This document shows positions 8,592-18,513 of a stretch of 64,000 bases of DNA, piece after piece. The notes beneath the pieces are model-generated. The model did no database searches, had not been told where the DNA came from, and saw only the letters and a program-made list of their open reading frames with translations. Source of the DNA: Limnohabitans radicicola (GTDB lineage: Bacteria; Pseudomonadota; Gammaproteobacteria; Burkholderiales; Burkholderiaceae_C). How positions within the stretch are numbered: position 1 is the first letter of the stretch; each line of letters begins with the position of its first letter. Both the position numbers and the translations under genes were made by a program. Location of the stretch: positions 806,001 to 870,000 of the forward strand of contig NZ_JACYFT010000002.1 in assembly GCF_014837235.1 (NCBI RefSeq), read 5' to 3'.

Positions 8592-9194
8592 TCAGCAACG
8601 CACGCCAAGCTGGCGCAGCAGCGCCGCAGTCTCGAACAGCGGCAGGCCCATGATGCCGGAATAACTGCCGCGGATCTGTTCTATGTGCGACGCCGCCCGG
8701 CCCTGCACGCCATAAGCACCGGCTTTACCCATAGGCTCGCCCGTGGCCACGTAGGCCTTGATCTGCGCTGGCGTCATGGCCGCAAAGCGCACCCAGGACT
8801 CGGACAGGGCCGTCACGCGCTGGCGCCCTTTTTGCACCGCCACGGCCGTCAGCACCCGGTGGGTCTGCCCCGACAGCTGCTGGAGTATGAGCGCCGCGTC
8901 TTTGGCCGTAGCGGGTTTTCCCAGAATCTCGCCGCCCAGCGCCACCGTGGTGTCGGCGCACAGCACAGGGGCTGCAGGTAAACCCTGGGCCTTGAGCCGC
9001 TCCACTGCCGCGTCGAGCTTCAAGGCGGTGACGCGCTGCACATAGCGCGCCGGGGCTTCACGCCCGTGCACGGCTTCCAGGGCCTCGGCGTCTTCGTGCG
9101 GGTCGGGCAGCAGCAGTTGGTGCTCGACGCCGATTTGTGTCAGCAGTTGGCTGCGGCGGGGGCTTTGGGAGGCCAGATAGATGAAGGCTGTCAT
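8592..9194 (-). CDS. maf: Maf family nucleotide pyrophosphatase (dTTP/UTP type)
   Basis: A 200-residue house-cleaning enzyme that hydrolyses non-canonical or surplus nucleoside triphosphates. The N-terminal phosphate loop SQSPRR and the central [15 protein letters not shown] block with the general-base aspartate are present, with the C-terminal [10 protein letters not shown] region of the family. Start overlaps the rlmH stop by 4 bases (ATGA). The Maf subtype (UTP/dTTP versus m7GTP) is judged from overall motifs and is less certain. Confidence 0.88.
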   Translation of the reverse strand: MTAFIYLASQSPRRSQLLTQIGVEHQLLLPDPHEDAEALEAVHGREAPARYVQRVTALKLDAAVERLKAQGLPAAPVLCADTTVALGGEILGKPATAKDAALILQQLSGQTHRVLTAVAVQKGRQRVTALSESWVRFAAMTPAQIKAYVATGEPMGKAGAYGVQGRAASHIEQIRGSYSGIMGLPLFETAALLRQLGVRC

Positions 9195-9658
9195 TCGCGG
9201 TGGTAAGGGTGGTTGGCATTGACCGACCAGGCGCGGTAGAGCTGCTCGATCAAGAGCACACGCACCATGGCGTGCGGCAAGGTCAGGTCAGACAGCCGGA
9301 TGCGTTCGTGCGCCAGTTTCTTGAATTCGGGGTCCAGCCCGTCGGGTCCGCCAATGACCAGCGCCACATCGTCGGCTTCGAGTTGCCAGTGGCGGAGTTT
9401 GTCGGCGAGCGCTTTGGTCGTCAGGTTGGTGCCCCGCTCGTCCAGGGCCACGATGCGGCAGCCGCGCGGGATTGCCGCCTCGATGCGCTCACGCTCGGCC
9501 GCGTACAGGGTTTCCAGCGTTTTGGAGCCGCGTGGCTCGGTTTTGACCGCCTTGAGCTCGACTTTGAGCTCAGGCGGAAAGCGCTTGGCGTAATCGTCCC
9601 AGGCGGTTTGTGCCCAGTCGGGGACACGCTGCCCGACCGCAACGATCAGCAGCTTCAT
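9191..9658 (-). CDS. rlmH: 23S rRNA (pseudouridine(1915)-N3)-methyltransferase RlmH
   Basis: A 155-residue SPOUT-fold methyltransferase that modifies pseudouridine 1915 in helix 69 of 23S rRNA on assembled 70S ribosomes. Motifs: the AdoMet knot with [16 protein letters not shown] and the C-terminal [23 protein letters not shown]. Length is exactly that of the family. It sits between rsfS and maf, the conserved nadD-rsfS-rlmH order of proteobacteria. Confidence 0.96.
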   Translation of the reverse strand: MKLLIVAVGQRVPDWAQTAWDDYAKRFPPELKVELKAVKTEPRGSKTLETLYAAERERIEAAIPRGCRIVALDERGTNLTTKALADKLRHWQLEADDVALVIGGPDGLDPEFKKLAHERIRLSDLTLPHAMVRVLLIEQLYRAWSVNANHPYHRE

Positions 9659-9664
9659 GGGGGT

Positions 9665-10342
9665 TTAAGCGCCTTTGCGGCTTGCAGGCTTGACCAGCTT
9701 GCGTGGCGCTGCGGTGGTTTTCTTGGCCACCGCTTTTTTGGCCACAGTCTTGGCCGGGGCATTGACCACCACTTTTTTGGCCGCGGTCTTCTTGGCCGGT
9801 GCCTTCAGGGCCACTTTGGCTGCAGGCTTGGCCGCTGACTTGGCGGGGGCTTTGCTGCTGGTGGCGGCTTTTTTGGCTGGCGTTTTGGTAACGGATTTGC
9901 CTGCAGCGGCTTTCTTGGCTGGGGCTTTTTTGGCTGCGGGCTTTTTCTCGGGCAACTCGGCCACAGCCGGCTTGGGCGCACCGAACTTCAAACGCACCGG
10001 CTTGTCACCCCAGATTTCTTCCAGGTTGTAGTACATGCGGATGGTCGGCTGCATGATGTGCACAACAGCGGCGCCACAGTCGGCAATGATCCATTCGCCG
10101 TTGTCTTCGCCCTCGATGCGGGGTTTGCCAAAACCGGCTTCGCGCACCTTGTCGCGCACGCTGGCCGCCAGCGCCTTGGTCTGGCGGTTGGAGGTACCCG
10201 AAGCAATGATCACACGCTCAAACAGCGGGGACAGGTGCTCGGTGTCGAACACCTTCAAGTCCTGGGCTTTGACGTCCTCCAGGGCATCCACGATCAAGCG
10301 TTGGAGTTTCTGGATGTCTTTTTTGGCAGCGGTGTCAGTCAT
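9665..10342 (-). CDS. rsfS: Ribosome silencing factor RsfS with histone-H1-like tail
   Basis: A 225-residue protein. Residues 1 to about 118 are a complete RsfS/Iojap domain (VFDTEHLSPLFERVIIASG, EGEDNGEWIIADCG, YYNLEEIWGD), which binds uL14 and blocks 50S-30S joining in starvation. Residues about 119-225 are an added low-complexity tail with 28 lysines in PAKK/AKK repeats, like histone H1. Typical RsfS is only about 105-120 residues. The start at 10342 ([11 protein letters not shown]) overlaps the nadD stop by 8 bases; a longer frame to 10426 is only nadD antiframe. Tail function is unknown: rRNA binding is plausible. Confidence 0.92.
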   Translation of the reverse strand: MTDTAAKKDIQKLQRLIVDALEDVKAQDLKVFDTEHLSPLFERVIIASGTSNRQTKALAASVRDKVREAGFGKPRIEGEDNGEWIIADCGAAVVHIMQPTIRMYYNLEEIWGDKPVRLKFGAPKPAVAELPEKKPAAKKAPAKKAAAGKSVTKTPAKKAATSSKAPAKSAAKPAAKVALKAPAKKTAAKKVVVNAPAKTVAKKAVAKKTTAAPRKLVKPASRKGA

Positions 10343-10961
10343 CAATGGGCCTGTAGAGGTGGTGTTCGTGAATATAGCGCTCCACCGCGGCAGGCACCAG
10401 TCCCTCGATCGGCTGGTGATGGGCAATGCGTTGGCGGATGTCCGTTGCGCTCAAAGGCATCAACGGCATGTGAAGGGTTTGGGTCGGCAGTGAGAAAGAC
10501 GCTTGGGCGGAAGTTCCGGTGACATGCGCATCACCCCAGGCTCCGACGTCAGGATCGCGGTCTGCGGCGCAAATTATAGCCATCCGGGCAATGTCACCGA
10601 TCCGATGCCACGAAGGCAGCGAGCGGCGCTGGTCATCGCCAATGAGCAAATAGAGCTGGCCCCCAGGGCGCTCCAATACCAACTCTTGCAGCGTGTCCAC
10701 GGTGTAGCTGGGGCCGGTGCGCACCAACTCACGCCCATCGACCACCACCCGCGCCACGCCCTCGAAGGCCAAACGGGTCATGGCCAGACGGTGCGCTGGA
10801 TCACTCAAACCGTGCGCCTTGTGCCAGGCTTGACCCGTCGGCAACACCCTCACCTCGTCGAGCTGCAGCTGCGCGATCGCGGACTGCACCAAGGCCACGT
10901 GGGCCAGATGCGGCGGATCGAACGCCCCGCCAAACACACCGATGCGCAGCGGTTTGTTCAC
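10335..10961 (-). CDS. nadD: Nicotinate-nucleotide adenylyltransferase
   Basis: A 208-residue enzyme that adenylates nicotinate mononucleotide to deamido-NAD in NAD biosynthesis. The nucleotidyltransferase signature [14 protein letters not shown] is at residues 8-21 (alanine where most homologues have glycine before the second His), and the C-terminal SATDIRQRI matches the phosphate-binding ISSTxIR motif. It overlaps hemF upstream by 4 bases and rsfS downstream by 8. Confidence 0.94.
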   Translation of the reverse strand: MNKPLRIGVFGGAFDPPHLAHVALVQSAIAQLQLDEVRVLPTGQAWHKAHGLSDPAHRLAMTRLAFEGVARVVVDGRELVRTGPSYTVDTLQELVLERPGGQLYLLIGDDQRRSLPSWHRIGDIARMAIICAADRDPDVGAWGDAHVTGTSAQASFSLPTQTLHMPLMPLSATDIRQRIAHHQPIEGLVPAAVERYIHEHHLYRPIDD

Positions 10962-11878
10962 ACCCAGTCCCGGGGCACCAGGAAGTGGCTGAGCAGGCGC
11001 TCTTCGGGTGAGCCCACCGGATCGCGCCGCTGGTAGGACCAGCGCACCTCGGGCGGCATGGACAGCAGGATGGATTCGGTGCGGCCGCCCGACTGCAGGC
11101 CAAAATGCGTGCCCCGGTCCCAGACCAGGTTGAACTCGACATAACGGCCACGGCGGTAGAGCTGGAAATCGCGCTCGTGCTCGGTCCAGGGCTGGTCCTT
11201 GCGGCGGTGCACGATGGGCAGGTAGGCCTTCAGGAAAGCATCGCCCACGCTTTGCAGCATGGCAAAGCTGCGCACCATGCCCAGTTCGGCAAAGTCGTCA
11301 AAGAACACCCCGCCGACGCCACGCTGCTCGCTCCTGTGCTTGTTGCAGAAGTACTGGTCGCACCAGGTCTTGAAGCGCGGGTAGAGCGCGCTACCAAACG
11401 GGTCCAGCGCGTCCTTGCAGGTCTGGTGGAAATGCACCGCGTCTTCGTCGTGGCCGTAATATGGCGTGAGGTCCATGCCGCCACCGAACCAGGCCACCGG
11501 GTCCTTGCCCTCGGGCTTGGCCGCGATCATGCGCACGTTCATGTGCACCGTGGGCACATGCGGGTTGCGCGGGTGAAACACCAGCGACACGCCCATGGCC
11601 TCAAAAGGCGCACCCGCCAGCTCCGGGCGGTGCTGCGTGGCCGAAGGCGGCAGCTGCGGCCCGGTCACATGCGAAAAGCCGCAGCCCGCACGCTCGAACA
11701 CCGGGCCACCTTCCATGATCTTGGTGATGCCGTTGCCCTGGAGCTTTTCGCCCGCAGGTTTTTCCCAGGCATCGGTCACAAAGGGCGTGGGGTCGATGTC
11801 GTTCAGCGCATCGGTGATGCGGGCCTGCAGGCTGGTCAGGTAGCCGCGCACCTGTGCGATGTCAATCACGTCACTCAT
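10958..11878 (-). CDS. hemF: Oxygen-dependent coproporphyrinogen III oxidase
   Basis: A 306-residue heme-biosynthesis enzyme that uses O2 to convert coproporphyrinogen III to protoporphyrinogen IX. Conserved stretches include [31 protein letters not shown] and [11 protein letters not shown], plus the C-terminal RVEWxY-like region ([21 protein letters not shown]). Length is typical. Presence of HemF indicates aerobic heme synthesis; no hemN is in view. It overlaps nadD by 4 bases in the same run. Confidence 0.96.
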   Translation of the reverse strand: MSDVIDIAQVRGYLTSLQARITDALNDIDPTPFVTDAWEKPAGEKLQGNGITKIMEGGPVFERAGCGFSHVTGPQLPPSATQHRPELAGAPFEAMGVSLVFHPRNPHVPTVHMNVRMIAAKPEGKDPVAWFGGGMDLTPYYGHDEDAVHFHQTCKDALDPFGSALYPRFKTWCDQYFCNKHRSEQRGVGGVFFDDFAELGMVRSFAMLQSVGDAFLKAYLPIVHRRKDQPWTEHERDFQLYRRGRYVEFNLVWDRGTHFGLQSGGRTESILLSMPPEVRWSYQRRDPVGSPEERLLSHFLVPRDWV

Positions 11879-11884
11879 GCCGTG

Positions 11885-12511
11885 TCATTTCTTTTCTGAT
11901 GTTGTGTCGGTCTTGGGCATTGGTCGAACGGGGCCTGCCAATTCAGGGCGGCAGCCCTGTACACCCGCAAAGACCTGCGCCATCCGGGCGTAATCGGCCT
12001 CCACATCCCCCGTCAAATCCACAAAGTCCACAAAAGACAAAGTACGACGCCCCCAGTCAAAGCGCACCAACGCCACGGGCACCTGCGCCCCGACCGCCAC
12101 CTGGTAAAAACCGCTTTTCCAGCCGGTGGTGAGGCTGCGCGTGCCCTCGGGCGCCACCGCCATCCACAGCAAGCGCTTGTCCTGGCGGTGCTGTGTGTAC
12201 ACGTCCACCACCGAGGCCACCATGCCCTTTGGGGCGCTGCGGTCAATGGCAATACCACCCACCCAGCGCATCCAGTGCCCCACCATCGGGAATTTGAACA
12301 GGGAATCCTTGGCCCAGAAGTGCGCCGGGATACCGATGGCCCATTTGGCCAGCAACCCGATCGGGAAATCCCAATTGCTGGTGTGCGGATACACCACGAT
12401 CATGCCCTGCAGCGCAGGCAAACCCTGGAATTCGACCCTCCAGCCCAGCAATTTCAACAGGGCCCGTGCCAGGGCCGAACCTTTGAACTGAACGGGGTGC
12501 GGTGTGCTCAT
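11885..12511 (-). CDS. Lysophospholipid acyltransferase family protein (PlsC-like)
   Basis: A 208-residue protein of the glycerophospholipid acyltransferase superfamily. The catalytic HX4D motif is HTSNWD at residues 43-48, and the acceptor-binding EGTR motif follows (VAPEGTRS). Short length and the HTSNWDFPIGLLAKW context resemble the small plsC-like proteins of proteobacteria rather than the canonical PlsC. It would act at the inner membrane on lysophosphatidate or a related lipid; substrate is not determined. Co-directional with purD upstream (9-base gap) and hemF downstream. Confidence 0.78.
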   Translation of the reverse strand: MSTPHPVQFKGSALARALLKLLGWRVEFQGLPALQGMIVVYPHTSNWDFPIGLLAKWAIGIPAHFWAKDSLFKFPMVGHWMRWVGGIAIDRSAPKGMVASVVDVYTQHRQDKRLLWMAVAPEGTRSLTTGWKSGFYQVAVGAQVPVALVRFDWGRRTLSFVDFVDLTGDVEADYARMAQVFAGVQGCRPELAGPVRPMPKTDTTSEKK

Positions 12512-12520
12512 GAACGGACC

Positions 12521-13804
12521 TCAGTGCTTGATGGCGCGGTAGCCGATGTCGCGGCGGTACTGCATGCCGTCAAAGTGGATGCCTTGCGCCAGCTCATATG
12601 CTTTTTGCTGGGCCTGCTTGACCGAATCGGCCAATGCCGTCACGCACAGCACGCGCCCCCCAGAGGTCACGGTCTGGCCATCCTGAGCCACTGTACCGGC
12701 ATGGAACACCATGGCGTCCAGGCTGTCAGCGGGCAGACCGGTGATGGCGTCGCCCTTGCGCGGGCTCATCGGGTAGCCTGCAGCAGCCATGACCACGCCC
12801 AATGCCACGCGGCGGTCCCATTCCAGTTCGACCTTGTCCAGGCCTTCGCTGGTGGCAGCCATCATCACGTCGAACAGGTCGGATTTGAGGCGCATCATGA
12901 TCGGCTGGGTTTCCGGATCGCCCATGCGGCAGTTGAATTCGAGCGTCTTGGGCTTGCCCTGGGCGTCGATCATCAGGCCAGCGTAAAGGAACCCGGTGTA
13001 GGGAATGCCGTCTTTTTCCATGCCCCGGATGGTGGGCAGGATCACCTCGCGCATGGCGCGGGCGTGCACCTCGGCCGTGACCACGGGTGCGGGCGAATAC
13101 GCGCCCATGCCGCCCGTGTTGGGGCCTGCGTCACCGTCGAGCAGGCGCTTGTGGTCCTGGCTGGTGGCCAAGGCCGTGACGTTCTTGCCGTCGCACAGGA
13201 CGATGAAGCTGGCTTCTTCGCCTTGCAAAAATTCCTCGATCACCACACGGGCACCGCCTGCGTTGTGCGCCACACCCAGGGTGTTGTCCAGCAGCATGAA
13301 GTCCACCGCCTCGTGCGCTTCGGCCAGGGTCATGGCCACCACCACGCCCTTGCCTGCGGCCAGGCCATCGGCCTTGACCACGATGGGCGCCCCCATGCGG
13401 TCCACATAGGCGTGGGCCGCCACCGGGTCGGTGAAGGTGTCGAAGGCGGCTGTCGGAATCTGGTGGCGCGCCATGAACGCCTTGGAGAAAGCCTTGGAGC
13501 TTTCCAGCTGGGCTGCCGCCTGGGTCGGGCCAAAAATGCGCATGTTGTGCGCGCGGAACTCGTCCACCACGCCTGCGGCCAGAGGGGCTTCGGGGCCGAC
13601 CACGGTGAGCACGATCTGGTTGTCCTGCGCCCACTGGCGCAGGGCCTTGACATCGGTGATCGGTACATTGACCAGGGTCTTGTCACGCGCTGTGCCCCCG
13701 TTGCCCGGGGCGACATAGACCTGCTGCACCTTGGGCGACTGCGCCATTTTCCAGGCCAGGGCGTGCTCACGGCCTCCGTTGCCGACGATCAGTACTTTCA
13801 TCAA
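12521..13804 (-). CDS. purD: Phosphoribosylamine--glycine ligase
   Basis: A 427-residue ATP-grasp enzyme, second step of de novo purine synthesis (GAR synthetase). Motifs: N-terminal VLIVGNGGREHALAWK, the ATP-grasp lysine region PIVVKADGLAAGKGVVVA, and metal-binding LEFNCRMGDPETQ. Length is standard. The first two codons are both ATG; either may start. Downstream of yebC with a 23-base gap. Confidence 0.97.
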   Translation of the reverse strand: MMKVLIVGNGGREHALAWKMAQSPKVQQVYVAPGNGGTARDKTLVNVPITDVKALRQWAQDNQIVLTVVGPEAPLAAGVVDEFRAHNMRIFGPTQAAAQLESSKAFSKAFMARHQIPTAAFDTFTDPVAAHAYVDRMGAPIVVKADGLAAGKGVVVAMTLAEAHEAVDFMLLDNTLGVAHNAGGARVVIEEFLQGEEASFIVLCDGKNVTALATSQDHKRLLDGDAGPNTGGMGAYSPAPVVTAEVHARAMREVILPTIRGMEKDGIPYTGFLYAGLMIDAQGKPKTLEFNCRMGDPETQPIMMRLKSDLFDVMMAATSEGLDKVELEWDRRVALGVVMAAAGYPMSPRKGDAITGLPADSLDAMVFHAGTVAQDGQTVTSGGRVLCVTALADSVKQAQQKAYELAQGIHFDGMQYRRDIGYRAIKH

Positions 13805-13827
13805 ACTTCCTTGAATTCTTGGGGGGC

Positions 13828-14553
13828 TTATTCGGCGATTTCGGCGTTGTGGAACACGTTCTGCACATCGTCCAGGTCTTCCAGCACATCCAGCAATTTC
13901 TGCATGCGGGCGGCGTCTTCGCCAGTCAGTGCAATGGTGTTTTCCGCACGCATGGTGACTTCGGCCATGTCGGCCACCAGCCCTGCGGCCTCCAGCGCGT
14001 TCTTGACGGCCTCAAAGTCACCGGGGGCGGTCAGCACCTCGATGGCGCCCTCTTCGTCCGAGATCACATCTTCGGCACCGGCTTCCAGCGCCACTTCCAT
14101 GACCCGATCCTCGCTCGTGCCGGGCGCAAAAATCAGCTGGCCGCAATGTTTGAACTGGAAAGCCACCGAGCCCTCGGTGCCCATGTTGCCGCCGTATTTG
14201 CTGAAGGCGTGGCGCACATCGGCCACGGTGCGCACGCGGTTGTCGGTCATGGTGTCCACGATGATGGCCGCACCACCAATGCCATAGCCTTCGTAGCGGA
14301 TTTCCTCGTAATTGACGCCTTCAAGGTTGCCGGTGGCCTTGTCGATGTTGCGCTTGATGGTGTCGGCGGGCATATTGGCCGCCTTGGCTTTTTCGATGGC
14401 CAGACGCAAGCGCGGGTTGGCGGCCGCGTCACCACCGCCCGTGCGTGCCGCGACCATGATTTCGCGCACGCACCGGGTCCAGATGCGCTGACGCTTTTCG
14501 TCCTGACGCCCCTTGCGGTGCTGAATATTTGCCCATTTGCTGTGGCCAGCCAT
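13828..14553 (-). CDS. yebC: YebC/PmpR family transcription and translation factor
   Basis: A 241-residue protein of the YebC/TACO1 family: N-terminal [42 protein letters not shown] and [12 protein letters not shown] are diagnostic. Members regulate transcription (PmpR) or, as recently shown for the TACO1 branch, help ribosomes on polyproline stretches. It is the first gene of a nine-gene minus-strand run down to rng. The divergent HerA-like gene starts 68 bases away, so both promoters must lie in that short gap. Confidence 0.94.
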   Translation of the reverse strand: MAGHSKWANIQHRKGRQDEKRQRIWTRCVREIMVAARTGGGDAAANPRLRLAIEKAKAANMPADTIKRNIDKATGNLEGVNYEEIRYEGYGIGGAAIIVDTMTDNRVRTVADVRHAFSKYGGNMGTEGSVAFQFKHCGQLIFAPGTSEDRVMEVALEAGAEDVISDEEGAIEVLTAPGDFEAVKNALEAAGLVADMAEVTMRAENTIALTGEDAARMQKLLDVLEDLDDVQNVFHNAEIAE

Positions 14554-14621
14554 TGGAAAGTCCTTGTTTGTTGATTTAATCTGGCGGTGATTTTACTTTT
14601 GAAGCCAGGGAAGCCCTTTTC

Positions 14622-16136
14622 ATGACCGAACCAATGCCCATTGCCCAGAACGACCATGCCCAATGCGCCCTGCTGCCTGCCCTGGCCAACCGCCACGGCC
14701 TGATCACCGGTGCCACAGGCACCGGCAAGACCGTCACGCTTCAAACCCTGGCTGAAAACTTCTCGCGCATCGGCGTGCCGGTCTTCATGGCCGACATCAA
14801 GGGCGACCTGACCGGCATCAGCCAGACCGGCAAAGTGGGCGAGAAACTGGCCAAAGTGCTGGCCGAGCGGGGCATCGCCCTGCCCGAGCCGCTGGCCTGC
14901 CCCACGGCCCTGTGGGACGTGTTTGGCGAACAGGGTCACCCGGTGCGTGCCACCGTGAGCGACATGGGCCCCCTGCTGCTGGCCCGCATGCTGGGCCTGA
15001 ACGACACCCAGGCGGGGGTGTTGAACCTGGTCTTCAAGATCGCCGACGACAACCACCTGCTGCTCCTGGACATGAAGGACCTGCGGGCCATGCTGCAGCA
15101 TGTGGGTGACAACGCCAAACAGTTCACCACCGCTTACGGCAACATCAGCGCCGCCAGCATCGGCGCCATCCAGCGCGGGCTGCTGCAGATCGAGCAGCAA
15201 GGCGGTGACCGCTTCTTTGGCGAGCCCATGCTCAACATCCAGGACTTCATGCAGACGGACGACCGGGGCCTGGGCGTGGTCAACATCCTGGCCGCGGACA
15301 AGCTGCTGAACGCGCCGCGCCTGTACGCCACCTTTTTGCTGTGGATGCTGTCCGAGCTGTTCGAGCAGCTGCCCGAGATCGGCGACCCGGACAAGCCCAA
15401 GCTGGTGTTCTTTTTTGACGAAGCACACTTGCTGTTCAAGGACGCTCCGACCGCGCTGGTCGAACGCATCGAGCTGGTGGTGCGGCTGGTGCGCTCCAAG
15501 GGGGTGGGCGTGTATTTCGTCACGCAAAACCCGCTGGACATCTCCGACAGCGTGCTGGGCCAGCTGGGCAACCGCGTGCAACACGCTTTGCGGGCCTTCA
15601 CGCCGCGTGACCAGAAAGCCGTGCAGGCCACGGCCCAGACCATGCGGCCCAAGGCGGGCCTGGACATCGAGGCGGCCATCACCGAGCTGGGTGTGGGCGA
15701 AGCCCTGGTGAGCTTGCTGGATGCCAAGGGACGGCCCTGCGAAACCGAGCGCGTGTTCGTGTTGCCGCCAGGCAGTCAGATCGGCCCCATCACGCCCGAG
15801 CAGCGCCAGGCCCTGCTGCAAAACTCGCTCGTGGCAGGCGTGTATGAGCAGGCTGTGGACCGCGAATCGGCCTACGAAGTGCTCAAGGCCAACGTGACCG
15901 CCCATGCCGACAGCCCGGCGGCCCAGTCCGCACGCGATGGCCAAGCCGAAGGCGGCATGATGGGCGCGGTGTCCGACCTGCTGTTTGGCAGCACCGGCCC
16001 GCGCGGCGGTCAGCGCGACGGCATTGCCCAGATGGTGGTCAAGAGCGCCGTGCGCACGGCGGGCTCGGCCATCGGCCGGGAGATCGTGCGCGGGGTGCTG
16101 GGCAGCCTGCTGGGGGGCAGCCAGCGCAGGCGCTGA
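14622..16136 (+). CDS. HerA-like C-terminal ATPase (DUF853)
   Basis: A 504-residue P-loop ATPase of the FtsK/HerA superfamily, DUF853 branch (YjgR-like). Walker A GATGTGKT lies at residues about 29-36 and Walker [14 protein letters not shown] mid-protein; [20 protein letters not shown] matches the sensor region of these translocase-like ATPases. The C-terminal [15 protein letters not shown] segment is conserved in the family. Its function is not established; no nuclease (NurA) partner is adjacent, so a DNA-end-processing role is not supported here. Monocistronic on the plus strand. Confidence 0.85.
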   Translation: MTEPMPIAQNDHAQCALLPALANRHGLITGATGTGKTVTLQTLAENFSRIGVPVFMADIKGDLTGISQTGKVGEKLAKVLAERGIALPEPLACPTALWDVFGEQGHPVRATVSDMGPLLLARMLGLNDTQAGVLNLVFKIADDNHLLLLDMKDLRAMLQHVGDNAKQFTTAYGNISAASIGAIQRGLLQIEQQGGDRFFGEPMLNIQDFMQTDDRGLGVVNILAADKLLNAPRLYATFLLWMLSELFEQLPEIGDPDKPKLVFFFDEAHLLFKDAPTALVERIELVVRLVRSKGVGVYFVTQNPLDISDSVLGQLGNRVQHALRAFTPRDQKAVQATAQTMRPKAGLDIEAAITELGVGEALVSLLDAKGRPCETERVFVLPPGSQIGPITPEQRQALLQNSLVAGVYEQAVDRESAYEVLKANVTAHADSPAAQSARDGQAEGGMMGAVSDLLFGSTGPRGGQRDGIAQMVVKSAVRTAGSAIGREIVRGVLGSLLGGSQRRR

Positions 16137-16164
16137 AGACCTGCCTCTTTCAGGCGTTCAGCGC
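16130..16164. terminator. Stop-codon-spanning inverted repeat between convergent genes
   Basis: Arms GCGCTGAA (16130-16137) and TTCAGCGC (16157-16164) with a short inner CTG/CAG pairing contain both stop codons of the HerA-like and CoA-transferase genes. No T run, so this may be a hairpin with mRNA-end protection rather than a classical terminator. Confidence 0.35.
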
Positions 16165-17339
16165 ACCACTGCAGCGGCGAACAAGGCATCGATGGCTTCC
16201 TGGCTGCGGCCCAACTCTGCCAAGATCGACCGCGTGTGCTCCCCCAGGTGGGGAGCCAGGCGGTCCGGGTCTGCCGGCTGCTGGTTGAAGCGGGCTGCTG
16301 CACGCGGTGCGCGGATGCGGCCCAGACCGGGGTAGTTCGACGCCATCAGGCTCTCGTTGTGCCGAATCTGCGGGTCATCCGCCAAATCGGCCTTGAAGTT
16401 CACATGCCCGACCGGCACCCCCTCGGCGGCCAAACGCTCCACAAATGGCCGCACCAGCTGCTCGGCAGCAATGGGTTCGAGCACAGCACGCCAGGCATCG
16501 ATGTGGTCGCGGCGCAGCATCATGTTGGCAAAACGCGGATCCTGCAGCAGCTCGGGCTTGCCGAACACACGGCAGATGCCCGCAAACTCTTCGTCCTGCG
16601 GCGCGATCATGGCGAACCAGCCGTCCTTGCACCGCCAAAGTTTTTGCCGGGCGCCAAACTCGGGCACAGGTGCGGGCGGATTGTCCAGAAAGCTGTGGTT
16701 GTAGAGCGCTTCCGGCCACAAAAAAGACAGCCCTGCGTCCAGCATGGACAGCTCAATACGGCAGCCCTCGCCGCTCGTCTGGCGACCATGCAGCGCGGCC
16801 GTGATGGCCTGCGCCGCCGTCAGGGCGGTGATCTTGTCGCACATCAGGGTCTGCAGCAGCCGGGGTTCCTGTGTATCGAAATCGGGGTGGGCATCGGCAA
16901 AACCGGACACCGCCTGGATCACCGGGTCGTAGACTCGGTAGCCCGAATAAGGTCCGCTTTGACCGAAGCCGGTGATCGACAGGTAAACGATGCGCGGGTT
17001 CCAGGCCTTGACCTGCTCGTAGCCAAAACCCAGGCGCTGCATGGCCCCAGGGCGGAAGTTTTCGACCAGCACATCGGCCTGTTCGGCCAGCTCACGCAGG
17101 ATGGCCCGGGCCTCGGGCTGCTTGAGGTCCAGCACGATGGAGCGCTTGCCCCTGTTGATGGTGGCAAACAGCGAGGTCATGTCGCCCTGGATCGGACCCA
17201 CGCGGCGCGTGAGGTCGCCGCCTTGCGTTTCGACTTTGATGACGTCGGCACCTTGGTCGGCCAGGATGCCTGTGGCCATGGGTCCGGAGACCACGGCAGA
17301 CAGGTCAAGAATGCGGACGCCGGAAAGGGGGGCTTGCAT
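16158..17339 (-). CDS. CaiB/BaiF family (class III) CoA-transferase
   Basis: A 393-residue type III CoA-transferase. N-terminal LSGVRILDLSAVVSGP, CoA-binding ENFRPGAMQRLG and SITGFGQSGPY are diagnostic; the catalytic aspartate that forms the acyl anhydride is Asp168 (MCDKITAL), matching Asp169 of formyl-CoA transferase. The start at 17339 has AGGA 7 bases upstream and gives the family N terminus; a 14-residue longer frame does not. It lies 31 bases after an acyl-CoA dehydrogenase gene, with a Bug binding protein further upstream, so it probably activates an imported carboxylic acid. Confidence 0.9.
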   Translation of the reverse strand: MQAPLSGVRILDLSAVVSGPMATGILADQGADVIKVETQGGDLTRRVGPIQGDMTSLFATINRGKRSIVLDLKQPEARAILRELAEQADVLVENFRPGAMQRLGFGYEQVKAWNPRIVYLSITGFGQSGPYSGYRVYDPVIQAVSGFADAHPDFDTQEPRLLQTLMCDKITALTAAQAITAALHGRQTSGEGCRIELSMLDAGLSFLWPEALYNHSFLDNPPAPVPEFGARQKLWRCKDGWFAMIAPQDEEFAGICRVFGKPELLQDPRFANMMLRRDHIDAWRAVLEPIAAEQLVRPFVERLAAEGVPVGHVNFKADLADDPQIRHNESLMASNYPGLGRIRAPRAAARFNQQPADPDRLAPHLGEHTRSILAELGRSQEAIDALFAAAVVR

Positions 17340-17370
17340 GGGGGTTCCTCGTGCGATCAAGCAGGTGGCC

Positions 17371-18510
17371 TCACAGGCCACGCGCCACGATTTCTTTCAT
17401 GATTTCGTTGCTGCCGCCGTAAATACGCGCCACCCGGGCGTCCACCCAGGCGCTGCCGATGCCGCCATCGGCCATGAAGCCGGTGCCGCCGTGCATTTGC
17501 AGGAGTTCATCGAGCAGCTGGTTCTGCATTTCCGAGGCGTTGAGCTTGGCCATGGCCGCACGCTCGGCGTCCAGTTCACCGCGCAGGTGGCGGGCCAGGC
17601 AGTCGTCCACAAACGTGCGCAACATGACCGACTTGGCCTTGGCTTCGGCCAGTTTGAAGCGGGTGTTCTGGTAATCGAACACCGACTGGCCAAACACCTT
17701 GCGCTCACGCGTCCAGGCGATGGTGCGTTCCAGAAAGGCCTCGATGGAGGCGGCCGCACGCACCGCAATCACCAGGCGCTCCTGTGCCAGCTGGTGCATC
17801 AGGTAGCGAAAGCCCTGGTTTTCTTCGCCCAGCAGGTGGCTGACCGGCACACGCACCTGGTCGAAAAACAGCTCGGCCGTGTCCTGCCCGCGCAGGCCGA
17901 TCTTGCGCAGGGCGCGGCCCCGCTCAAAGCCCGGCATGCCATCTTCAACCACCAGCAGCGAGATGCCTTTGGCCCCCATCTCAGGGTCGGTCTTGGCCAC
18001 CACGATCACCAGACCGGCATTCAACCCGTTGGAGATGTAGGTCTTCTGGCCCGTCAGCACATAGTGCTCACCGTCGCGCTCTGCCCGGGTACGGATGGCC
18101 TTGAGGTCACTGCCCACATCGGGCTCGGTCATGGCGATCGCGCCCACCGTTTGCCCCTGCACCATGGCGAGCAGCCAGCGCTGCTTTTGCCAGTCACTGC
18201 CATAGGCATTCAGGTAGGGGGCCACCACCTCGGAGTGCAGGCTGAAGCCCACCCCCGTGGCGTTGACCCGGGCCAACTCTTCGATGATCACGGCCGCGTG
18301 GCCAAAATCACCGCCACCCCCATAGGGGTCGGGCAAGGTGGTGCACAGCAAACCGGCCTGCCCTGCCGCCTGCCACAGGCTCAAAGGCACCCGACCGGCG
18401 TCTTCCCATTCGAGGTGGTGTGGTGCGATCTCGCGTTCGACAAAGCGCCTCACCTGGACACGAAACGCCTCATGGTCTTCACGCAAAACGGTTCGCATGC
18501 CCGGCCCCAC
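17371..18510 (-). CDS. Acyl-CoA dehydrogenase
   Basis: A 379-residue flavoprotein. It has the FAD/substrate signatures AMTEPDVGSD and GLRGQDTAEL, the C-terminal QMHGGTGFMAD and ARIYGGSNEI. At the C-terminal position where short- and medium-chain enzymes carry the catalytic Glu there is Gly (IYGGS); the base is therefore probably Glu244 in QERLVIA, as in long-chain and isovaleryl-CoA dehydrogenases. Start could also be Met5. Substrate unknown; the CoA-transferase gene follows, and the pair would activate and then desaturate an acid. Confidence 0.9.
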   Translation of the reverse strand: MGPGMRTVLREDHEAFRVQVRRFVEREIAPHHLEWEDAGRVPLSLWQAAGQAGLLCTTLPDPYGGGGDFGHAAVIIEELARVNATGVGFSLHSEVVAPYLNAYGSDWQKQRWLLAMVQGQTVGAIAMTEPDVGSDLKAIRTRAERDGEHYVLTGQKTYISNGLNAGLVIVVAKTDPEMGAKGISLLVVEDGMPGFERGRALRKIGLRGQDTAELFFDQVRVPVSHLLGEENQGFRYLMHQLAQERLVIAVRAAASIEAFLERTIAWTRERKVFGQSVFDYQNTRFKLAEAKAKSVMLRTFVDDCLARHLRGELDAERAAMAKLNASEMQNQLLDELLQMHGGTGFMADGGIGSAWVDARVARIYGGSNEIMKEIVARGL

Positions 18511-18513
18511 GCT

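Noticed and set aside
12188..14287. A 699-codon open frame on the plus strand
   Set aside because: Antisense of purD and yebC; no recognisable domain.
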